5,569 nucleotides of DNA. Source: Candidatus Neomicrothrix sp. UBA4742 (GTDB lineage Bacteria > Actinomycetota > Acidimicrobiia > Acidimicrobiales > Acidimicrobilacustridaceae). Of the stretch, positions 1-4,560 are shown in pieces. The position numbers and the translations under genes were made by a program. Location of the stretch: contig DHIQ01000016.1 in NCBI GenBank assembly GCA_002403895.1, positions 1 through 5,569 on the forward strand. Reading direction: 5' to 3'. The notes beneath the pieces are model-generated. The model saw nothing but the letters and a program-made list of their open reading frames with translations. It was not told where the DNA came from and made no database searches. Numbering within the stretch: the first letter of the stretch is position 1; the number at the start of each line of letters is the position of its first letter.

Positions 1-20
1 CGACCCCGGGGCCGATACAA

Positions 21-64
21 CCTGGCTTCGGTCAACGCGACAGTGCCTCCCAGACCGAACCAGG
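21..64. repeat. Bulged inverted repeat (hairpin) at the left edge
   Basis: The arm at 21-33 (CCTGGCTTCGGTC) pairs with 53-64 (GACCGAACCAGG). This gives 12 base pairs interrupted by a single bulged C at position 26, around a 19-nt loop. No T-tract follows on either side, so it is not a standard intrinsic terminator. It lies about 85 bp before the first gene and could end transcription of a gene left of the window or form part of the 5' leader. The pairing is seen directly; the role is unknown. Confidence 0.5.
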
Positions 65-79
65 CGATCGGACGATCGC
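64..79. repeat. Short palindrome GCGATC-GGAC-GATCGC
   Basis: Perfect 6-bp arms flank a 4-base spacer, directly next to the preceding hairpin (they share base 64). It could be a repressor operator or a tetraloop hairpin in the leader of the gene at 149. Short GATC-rich palindromes arise often by chance in GC-rich DNA, so no function is assigned. Confidence 0.35.
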
Positions 80-148
80 AGTCGCGTCTGCATATCGAGG
101 CGAAGAGGAGTAGAAAGCAGGGACAACCACCGGGAGAGGGGGGATCGG

Positions 149-695
149 ATGTTCGCCAGAGTGAGCAGCTACGACGGGCCTGCGGGCCTGAGCGACGAAG
201 AGGTCGAGCAGATCACCAAGCGCACCCTCGATCACCTGGCGAAACTGGAGTCGGACGACGGTGGGAGCGCACAGGCGCCCCCAACGGCGGGAGTCGAGCC
301 GGTCGTCGATCGACTTGCAAACGTGTTGCGCGAGGCTGAGACCAGCGCCCGGGCGCTTCGCGAGGATGCCCCGCCGCGAGTCGGGCCGCGTGGTGGAGGA
401 GGCCCGCCAGGAAGCGTCGGCCATCGTGGCGGAAGCCAGGACCAGAGCCTCGCACGTGCAGCAGCAGGCGACCGAGGCCCTGCAAAGGTCCAAGGATGCG
501 GCTGACACCTTCAACGCGCGGTGGGTCGAGTATCGCGAGCCGTTGGTCCATGAGCTGTCCGATCTGAGGGAGCGACTCCGAGTTGCCCTCGATTCCCTGG
601 CGCTCATGCCCGAACCGCCGTCCACGCACGATGAACCCCTAATAGCGTCGGTCGAGGCGGGGGCGATGGAGGAGCTGACGTCTGCGGAGCCTTAG
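149..695 (+). pseudogene. Coiled-coil protein of about 181 aa, broken by a one-base frameshift
   Basis: Reading starts at ATG 149 behind a purine-rich ribosome binding site (GGGAGAGG at 132-139, then GGGGGGA). Frame 2 gives protein-like sequence up to about base 369 (...LREAETSARALREDA). Past that point the same frame degenerates, while frame 3 continues the same heptad-like pattern (RRESGRVVEEARQEASAIV...) to the TAG at 693-695. Removing one C from the CCCC run at 369-372 joins the two into one protein of 181 residues. A long charged helix, probably a coiled coil, spans about residues 50-120 and is rich in Ala, Glu and Arg. The tail after about residue 150 is acidic and Pro-rich. There is no signal peptide or membrane segment. 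The helix resembles the C-terminal part of DivIVA-like or other actinobacterial coiled-coil proteins, but the N-terminal DivIVA lipid-binding motif is absent, so I leave the family open. It may be intact in the organism if the extra base is a sequencing error. Confidence 0.6.
369..372 (+). other. Frameshift position (CCCC run)
   Basis: With three Cs here the codons read GAT GCC CGC CGC GAG TCG GGC CGC, giving a continuous coiled coil. With the four present, the upstream frame turns into a Pro/Gly-rich stretch without protein character. A +1 shift is needed to rejoin the frames. The run is a short homopolymer, a usual place for sequencing or replication slips. Confidence 0.6.
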
Positions 696-774
696 ATCGT
701 CGTGCTGGCAAGGCCGGAATCCGACCGAACATCCTAGTATCGTCGGGCTCCGAGAAGGCGAGGGATCGAGGAGC

Positions 775-781
775 AGGAGGG
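775..781 (+). promoter_or_regulatory. Ribosome binding site AGGAGGG
   Basis: A near-perfect Shine-Dalgarno sequence lies five bases before GTG 787. It fixes the GTG as the start of the secreted protein, because the signal peptide begins exactly there. Confidence 0.8.
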
Positions 782-786
782 TCGCC

Positions 787-2778
787 GTGAAGCACCATGC
801 ACCGGCTCGAAGAACCGTTTCCGCGCCCGGGATCTTCATCGCGGTCGTCGCGACGGCCTGGGTCGTGGCGGCGACCGGCGTCGCCTGGGCCCGCAGCCCG
901 GGGCTGGCGTTCCCGGCGGCCGGCGGTTCGTCCGCATCGGTCATCCACGGGTTTGGCTCGCTTACCGATTACACGTACACGGTCGACTCCACCGGCGACG
1001 GGTTCGACACGACAAACGGAGATCACCTGTGCATCGCCTCGACCGGAGGATGCACGCTTCGAGCGGCCATCCAGCAGGACAACTTCAACTGCGGTGCCGT
1101 CAACGCGACCAGCACCACGATCGACTTCAGCATCGGGACCGGGGGGCAAACCATAGCGCCCCTGACAGCCCTGCCCACGATCGCCTGTCCGACGACCGTG
1201 GACGGCACGACCCAGCCGGGGTACGCGGGGAGCCCGATCATCGTGCTGAACGGGACGAACACCAATCCCAACCTGGCCGGGGGACTCGCCTTGTTCAACC
1301 GTTGCAACTGCGGTGGGTCGCTCCGCGGGCTGGTGATCAATGGCTTCGACGGGGACAAGGTGCAGCTGGAGAACGGTGGCCCCTACACGGTGCAGGGCAA
1401 CTACTTCGGCACCGACGTCACGGGGACGATGCCGGTCGCGAATCGGGGCGACGGGGTGCACGTGACCGCCAATGACGGAGTGGGCGATCTGATCGGCGGC
1501 ACCGCGGCCGGGGACGGCAACGTGATCTCCGGCAACGACTTCTACGGAGTGGCATTCGACCAGTCCAGCTCGAACAACCTGCTCCAGGGGAACCTGATCG
1601 GAACCGACATCACCGGTACCAAGGCTGTCCCGAACGGCGGCACTACCGGGCAAGTCGGGGTATCGGTCAACGGCGTGAACCAGACGATCGGCGGGACCGT
1701 GGCAGGGGCAGGCAATCTCATCTCCGGCAACGCTGGAGACGGCATCAGCGTGTTCGGATCCCAGGCCACCCACGCAGTGATCGAGGGCAATCTCATCGGT
1801 TCCCAGGGTGATGGGATCCAGCCGCTCGGCAACGCGGGCAACGGAATCCACTTGCAGAGCACCGGACCCGATACGGTGGGCGGGACCGGCGCCGGTCAGG
1901 CCAACGTGATCGCGTTCAACGGCCACGACGGCGTTCTGATCGATTCGGGCGGCGGACACGACGTCTCTGGCAACTCGATCTTCTCCAACGGGACCACGTC
2001 GACCGGAGCGGACAAGATCGGGATCGACCTGAGCGGGTGTGGCACGTGCGCTGGCGTCACCCTGAACGACGTGAACGACGTGGACACCGGGGCCAATAAC
2101 TTCCAGAACTTCCCGGTGCTCATCAGCGCTGTCTCAGGGTTCAGCTCCACCGTCGTCACGGGGAGTCTGAACAGCATGGCCAATACGGGGTTCACGGTGC
2201 AGTTCTTCTCTAGCCCCACCTGCGATCCCTCGGGGAATGGCGAGGGACAGACCTTCCTCGGATCCACGTTCGCAACTACCGTGGGCAACAACGCCTCATT
2301 CAGCGCCAAGCTCCCCGGGGCGGTGGCCCCCGGGCAGGTCATTACCTCCACGGCGACCGACCCATCCGGAAACACCTCGGAGTTCTCCGCGTGCCGGGTC
2401 GTGACAGGAGCCCAAGCGGATCTGGCGGTCACCAACGCCGACTCCCCTGACCCCGACACGGTGGGGAGCCCCCTCACCTACACCATCCGCGTCACGGACG
2501 GTGGGCCGGCCACGGCCACCGGCGTATCGGTGACCGATGCCCTACCCTCGAGTGAGACGTTCGTCTCCTCCTCCTCGACCCAGGGCACCTGCAGCGGCAC
2601 CACCAAGGTCGTGTGCTCCCTCGGCACGCTCGCCCAAGGGGCCTCGGCTACCGTGACGATCGTGGTGACCCCAAACGCCGCAGGGAAGGTCAGGGACAAG
2701 GCGACCGTCAAGGCGACCCAATACGACCCCAACATGGCCAACGACTCTGCGAAGGCTGTGACGACGGTCAACCCGTAA
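787..2778 (+). CDS. Secreted CSLREA / parallel beta-helix / DUF11 protein
   Basis: The protein has 663 residues and starts at GTG 787. Residues 1-36 form a Sec-type signal peptide: basic start (KHHAPARR), hydrophobic core (GIFIAVVATAWVVAATGV), and a likely cleavage site after AWA. About 62-115 resembles the CSLREA N-terminal domain, with a variant core CTLRAAIQQDN where CSLREAI is usual. About 176-440 is a right-handed parallel beta-helix built from GN-x-IGTD-x-TGT and IGGT-x-AG-x-GN-x-ISGN units. About 441-540 is a beta-sandwich-like segment common in such proteins (ATDPSGNTSEFS). About 543-660 is one DUF11 domain ending in the usual DPN-x-AND motif. Twelve cysteines lie in the mature part, so disulfides are possible. 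There is no C-terminal membrane anchor or sorting signal, so it is probably released or loosely wall-bound. Such proteins are thought to act in adhesion or glycan binding. I see no recognisable catalytic motif and cannot name a ligand. Confidence 0.9.
   Translation: MKHHAPARRTVSAPGIFIAVVATAWVVAATGVAWARSPGLAFPAAGGSSASVIHGFGSLTDYTYTVDSTGDGFDTTNGDHLCIASTGGCTLRAAIQQDNFNCGAVNATSTTIDFSIGTGGQTIAPLTALPTIACPTTVDGTTQPGYAGSPIIVLNGTNTNPNLAGGLALFNRCNCGGSLRGLVINGFDGDKVQLENGGPYTVQGNYFGTDVTGTMPVANRGDGVHVTANDGVGDLIGGTAAGDGNVISGNDFYGVAFDQSSSNNLLQGNLIGTDITGTKAVPNGGTTGQVGVSVNGVNQTIGGTVAGAGNLISGNAGDGISVFGSQATHAVIEGNLIGSQGDGIQPLGNAGNGIHLQSTGPDTVGGTGAGQANVIAFNGHDGVLIDSGGGHDVSGNSIFSNGTTSTGADKIGIDLSGCGTCAGVTLNDVNDVDTGANNFQNFPVLISAVSGFSSTVVTGSLNSMANTGFTVQFFSSPTCDPSGNGEGQTFLGSTFATTVGNNASFSAKLPGAVAPGQVITSTATDPSGNTSEFSACRVVTGAQADLAVTNADSPDPDTVGSPLTYTIRVTDGGPATATGVSVTDALPSSETFVSSSSTQGTCSGTTKVVCSLGTLAQGASATVTIVVTPNAAGKVRDKATVKATQYDPNMANDSAKAVTTVNP
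1396..1935 (+). repeat. Protein super-repeat of about 64 residues in the beta-helix
   Basis: The motif [IV]GGT-x-AG-x-[GA]N-[VIL]-I-[SA]-[GF]-N ending in G[VI] begins at residues 236, 301 and 364 (bases 1492, 1687, 1876), spaced 65 and 63 residues. A second motif, GN-[YL]-[FI]-G, begins at 204, 268 and 334, spaced 64 and 66. The alternation means each super-repeat covers about three turns of beta-helix. The DNA copies have diverged, so this is an old duplication. Confidence 0.75.
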
Positions 2779-2794
2779 GGGTGGCGGCTTAGAT

Positions 2795-2873
2795 CGCTCC
2801 GCGCTGTGTGGGCGGCTGGAGCGGGAGGATTTGGCATGGGCCAGGTCCAAGCCCGCCCTTAGCCCTCCCACAC
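2795..2873 (+). terminator. Possible terminator structure after the secreted-protein gene
   Basis: Three sets of complementary arms follow the stop codon: CGCTCC (2795-2800) with GGAGCG (2818-2823), GTGTGGG (2806-2812) with CCCACAC (2867-2873), and GGGAGG (2823-2828) with CCTCCC (2864-2869). They overlap and cannot all form together. No T-tract follows. The position fits transcription termination, but the arms are short and separated, so confidence is low. Confidence 0.25.
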
Positions 2874-2920
2874 GTGTCCTCAGGCAAGTCCGATGAGATG
2901 GGAGATCGCTAGGATCGCCG

Positions 2921-2958
2921 CGTCCTCGGGCGTCCTCGGGCGTCCTCGGGCGTCCTCG
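2921..2958. repeat. 10-bp tandem repeat CGTCCTCGGG, 3.8 copies
   Basis: Three exact copies (2921-2930, 2931-2940, 2941-2950) are followed by the partial copy CGTCCTCG (2951-2958). A related lone copy, GGGCGTCCTC, lies at 3010-3019. The period is not a multiple of three, so a change in copy number would shift any reading frame through it. It could be a slippage-prone minisatellite or a protein-binding array; ten bases is close to one helical turn. The repeat is certain; its role is not known. Confidence 0.9.
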
Positions 2959-2995
2959 TGGACCCGAGCCGGCGCGCAGCATCGAACGCCTCGTG

Positions 2996-3141
2996 GCCGA
3001 GGCCCGAACGGGCGTCCTCCATGCGACGGGCGAAGAATGGGTCTTCGCCCGTTTCGAAGACTGTCCCCACCGATTCGGCGAGCGCTTTCGCTGCCCCAGC
3101 CAAACGGGCTGCGGCCTCCCACGCGCCCGTTCGGGCTCGGC
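2996..3141. repeat. 18-bp inverted repeat enclosing smaller hairpins
   Basis: The arm at 2996-3014 (GCCGAGGCCCGAACGGGCG) is the reverse complement of 3124-3141 apart from one extra G. The core GCCCGAACGGGC is itself nearly palindromic, so each arm can also fold alone. The enclosed 109 bp hold an 11-bp hairpin (3026-3052) and the small hairpin CAGCC-AAACG-GGCTG (3097-3111). A transcript could fold into a branched structure. It may be a structured RNA, a recombination site, a mobile-element trace or chance in GC-rich DNA. Confidence 0.55.
3026..3061. repeat. Strong hairpin with a competing alternative
   Basis: ACGGGCGAAGA (3026-3036) and TCTTCGCCCGT (3042-3052) form a perfect 11-bp stem around the loop ATGGG. 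The middle segment can instead pair to the right: GTCTTCG (3041-3047) with CGAAGAC (3055-3061), 7 bp around CCCGTTT. The two folds exclude each other, as in attenuators, but no T-tract or leader peptide is seen. The pairings are seen directly; any switching role is speculation. Confidence 0.55.
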
Positions 3142-3330
3142 GGGCCGCTTCTTCTCGGGTTCTTCTTCGTTCCCGCCCTTGGCCTAGCTGCCCTCGGCAA
3201 GGGAACGGCCATCGGCTTGCGCCGAATGCCAACGAGATAGTCAGCGATCCGCCGCGGACTCGTGCGGACGCTCGCCTCCCGGGTTCGGCCCGATCGCGCT
3301 CGCCCACCCGTCGCCATCTCGGCCCCTGTA

Positions 3331-3355
3331 GGCTCGAAGAGCCATCCGGATCCGG
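3331..3355. repeat. Small hairpin GGCTC-GAA-GAGCC next to palindrome CCGGATCCGG
   Basis: A 5-bp stem with a three-base loop (3331-3343) is followed two bases later by a perfect 10-bp palindrome (3346-3355). Both are short; they are noted because they add to the cluster of symmetric elements in this intergenic region. Confidence 0.35.
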
Positions 3356-3379
3356 TACGCCGGCGCGCTCGCCCGGCGC

Positions 3380-3442
3380 CTTCCGGGGATCTAGGAACGC
3401 CAAGGCTGCTGGGGCAACCCCGCGGTTCCTAGATCCGGGAAG
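3380..3442 (-). terminator. Large inverted repeat after the VOC gene, candidate terminator
   Basis: GGATCTAGGAAC (3387-3398) pairs perfectly with GTTCCTAGATCC (3425-3436). After a short asymmetric bulge, CTTCC (3380-3384) pairs with GGAAG (3438-3442), giving 17 paired bases in all. The 26-nt loop contains a mini-stem, GGGG-CAA-CCCC (3411-3421). It begins 34 bases past the VOC stop, the right place for a minus-strand terminator. There is no T-tract, and the stem is less GC-rich than its surroundings, so a transposon-end or integration-site origin is also possible. Confidence 0.45.
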
Positions 3443-3476
3443 GGCGGCGATCCGGGACGGGCCGGGCGGCGGGCGG

Positions 3477-4196
3477 CTACTCGTCCCAGGTCAGGCAGAA
3501 CGGCTTGCCGGCGGGGTCGGCGTACACACGCCAGTTGTCTCCACCGCCCGGCAGCTTCGTCGCGCCGATGGCCAGCGCCGCGGCCTCCGCCGACTCCAGG
3601 CCGGCGCGCTCGACGAGCAGGTCGAGGTGGACCTGTTGGGGCGCCGCCGGGTCCGGCCACCGTGGCGCGCGGTAGTCCTCGATCTGCTGGAACATCACCG
3701 GCTGCGCGCCGTCCTCGCCGATCATCATCGCGCCCTCGCCCTCGTACGTCACCGGCTTGCCCAGCAGCTCGGAGTAGAACGTGGCGAGCGCCTTCGCGTC
3801 GGGGCAGTCGAGCATGAACGCCATCAGCGTGGTCGTCGGGTCGTCAGCCTTGAGGCACACGTCGAACGGGTGGCCGGCCGGGTCGGCGAGGGTGTGCCAG
3901 GTCTCGTTGCGCCGCAGCAGGGTCGCGCCGAGCCCGACCGCCCTGTCGACCGCCGCGTCTATGTCCGGTACCCGTAGGTCGAGGTGGGCCTGCTGGGGTG
4001 CGGCCGGGTCGGGCCAGCGCGGCGCAACGTGGTCGGGGGCCGCCTGGAAGGCGATCCGCCACCCGTCGTCGGTGGTCATGGTGATCCACTCTTCGTCCTC
4101 GTACGCCGTCGACCAGCCGGCGAGCGAGCCGTAGAACGTGGAGAGCGCCTTGATGTCGGGCGCGTCGAGCACGTACGTCTTGAACTTCGCGATCAT
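3477..4196 (-). CDS. Tandem-domain VOC (glyoxalase/bleomycin-resistance fold) protein
   Basis: The protein has 239 residues and starts at ATG 4196-4194 (MIAKFKTYVLDAPDIKALS). It holds two copies of a VOC domain, about 1-116 and 124-239, most like the Glyoxalase_6 type. Both copies carry D-x-PD-x-KAL-x-TFY near the start, an identical PRWPDPAAPQQ followed by HLDL (at 71 and 190), and ADPAG-x-PF near the end, offset by 119 residues. In this fold two betaalphabetabetabeta modules pair to form a metal or ligand pocket; the conserved His (71, 190) is a candidate ligand residue. The reaction cannot be told from sequence: relatives include dioxygenases, lyases and drug-binding resistance proteins. 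It is cytoplasmic, with no signal peptide or membrane segment. It follows the tetR remnant by 49 bp on the same strand and was probably its regulated partner. The same frame is open further upstream to 4316, but that part lies over the tetR end and is not protein-like. Confidence 0.85.
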   Translation of the reverse strand: MIAKFKTYVLDAPDIKALSTFYGSLAGWSTAYEDEEWITMTTDDGWRIAFQAAPDHVAPRWPDPAAPQQAHLDLRVPDIDAAVDRAVGLGATLLRRNETWHTLADPAGHPFDVCLKADDPTTTLMAFMLDCPDAKALATFYSELLGKPVTYEGEGAMMIGEDGAQPVMFQQIEDYRAPRWPDPAAPQQVHLDLLVERAGLESAEAAALAIGATKLPGGGDNWRVYADPAGKPFCLTWDE

Positions 4197-4202
4197 CTGC
4201 TC

Positions 4203-4208
4203 ATCCTT
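4203..4208 (-). promoter_or_regulatory. Ribosome binding site AAGGAT of the VOC gene
   Basis: Read on the minus strand, AAGGAT lies six bases before ATG 4196. It supports that start over the longer open frame reaching 4316. Confidence 0.65.
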
Positions 4209-4245
4209 ACCCACGGTCCGACAGCCACTCCTCGTTTTGTGCGGC

Positions 4246-4545
4246 TTATCCGGCGAGGACCGTGCCGGCCACCGATCGCACGTACCAGTCCTCGTACTGC
4301 GCCACGCTCCAGCCACGCTGCCGCACGAGCCAGTTGTACGCCCGCACGTCCATCGCGAGCCACAGCACGTCGGTGACCATCTCCTGGTCGAGGTCCGACC
4401 GGAGCTGACCGGTCGAGGCCAGTTCGGCCGCGAACGCCGCCATGCCCACCCGCCGGTCCTCGACGTTCTTGCGCCAGATCGCCGCCGCGTCCTCGTCCGC
4501 CGTCGCCGCCCCGGCGAGCGCGATCATCAGGCCTGAAGGGTTCAA
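4246..4545 (-). pseudogene. TetR-family regulator, C-terminal remnant
   Basis: About 95 residues of recognisable TetR C-terminal (ligand-binding, dimerisation) sequence remain: LMIALAGAATADEDAAAIWR, then AAFAAELASTGQLRSDL, TDVLWLAMDVRAYNWLVRQRGWS and a final W-x-RSVAGTVLAG. Whole TetR proteins are usually about 190-220 residues with an N-terminal helix-turn-helix; that half is absent. In this frame a TAA at 4548-4546 stands just before the possible TTG start at 4545, and sequence beyond it belongs to the transposase end. The protein could not bind its operator, so any repression of the VOC gene by it should be lost. TetR C-termini vary widely, but the R-x-x-x-MAAFAAEL-x-x-TGQLR-x-DL and LVRQRGWS pattern is typical, so I am fairly sure of the family. 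Confidence 0.75.
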
Positions 4546-4560
4546 TTACCTCGATCGCGT
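4530..4560. other. Junction between insertion sequence and tetR remnant
   Basis: The transposase stop (TGA, minus strand) is at 4563-4561 and tetR-like sequence begins by about 4535. The IS end must therefore fall within these roughly 30 bases. The partner end lies outside the window, so terminal inverted repeats and a target-site duplication cannot be checked here. Confidence 0.5.

Larger units (their letters stand above)
2909..3163 (-). other. Protein-like stretch on the minus strand, possible gene remnant
   Basis: Read on the minus strand from about 3163, one frame gives an Ala/Glu/Arg-rich, helix-like sequence (TREEAARRARTGAWEAAARL, then AKALAESVGTVFETGEDPFF and ARRMEDARSGLGHEAFDAARR), then runs into the 10-bp tandem repeat and stops at TAG 2911-2909. 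Third codon positions are mostly G or C. There is no ATG or GTG with a ribosome binding site at the start of the good stretch; the frame stays open to 3403 but loses protein character. An ATG at 3212 lies in a different frame and would need a frameshift. It could be a decayed gene or chance. I do not recognise a family. Confidence 0.2.
2779..3476. other. Repeat-rich region between two convergent genes
   Basis: About 700 bp separate the stop of the secreted protein from the stop of the minus-strand VOC gene. Reading frames on both strands are open for long stretches, but none combines a credible start, a ribosome binding site and protein-like composition along its length. What it does hold is repeats: candidate terminator arms (2795-2873), a 10-bp tandem repeat (2921-2958), an 18-bp inverted repeat (2996-3141) enclosing a strong hairpin (3026-3052), further small hairpins (3097-3111 and 3331-3343), the 10-bp palindrome CCGGATCCGG (3346-3355), and a large inverted repeat (3380-3442). 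ACGGGC or its complement occurs five times between 3008 and 3130. Convergent gene ends explain terminators but not this density. Confidence 0.6.

Noticed and set aside
369..372. Programmed ribosomal frameshift
   Set aside because: The required shift is +1 at a plain GCC-CCG sequence with no rare or stop codon and no stimulating Shine-Dalgarno; an indel is simpler.
735..740. -10 element TAGTAT before the secreted-protein gene
   Set aside because: It matches TAnnnT, but no -35 element stands at the proper distance and an ECF-type GGAAT/CGTC pair nearby has a 20-base spacing, too long. Not enough to call a promoter.
604..1959. 451-residue open frame on the minus strand
   Set aside because: It lies wholly opposite the coiled-coil end and the secreted-protein gene, has low-complexity Arg/Val/Gly/Asp composition, no recognisable domain and no ribosome binding site. 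It is a shadow caused by GC-rich codon use.
2921..2958. CRISPR-like array
   Set aside because: The repeat unit is 10 bp with no spacers, so it is a plain tandem repeat.
3140..3212. MAVP start at 3212 (minus) as ribosomal protein L32
   Set aside because: Only the first four residues agree; the remainder lacks the L32 pattern and runs on in a low-complexity frame.
3380..3442. tRNA-like appearance (GGTTCCTAGATCC near the 3' side of a stem)
   Set aside because: No cloverleaf can be drawn: there is no D-arm, no anticodon arm with a seven-base loop, and the arms form one long hairpin.
2958..3977. 339-residue open frame on the plus strand
   Set aside because: It spans the repeat region and then runs antisense to the VOC gene, with Arg/Ala-rich composition and no domain. 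It is not a credible gene.
4197..4316. Upstream extension of the VOC frame to 4316
   Set aside because: The extra 40 residues are not protein-like, overlap the tetR end, and a good ribosome binding site stands before ATG 4196.
4540..4545. Outward promoter TTGAAC from the IS end toward the VOC gene
   Set aside because: The hexamer resembles a -35 box, but no -10-like sequence lies 16-18 bases downstream on the minus strand.
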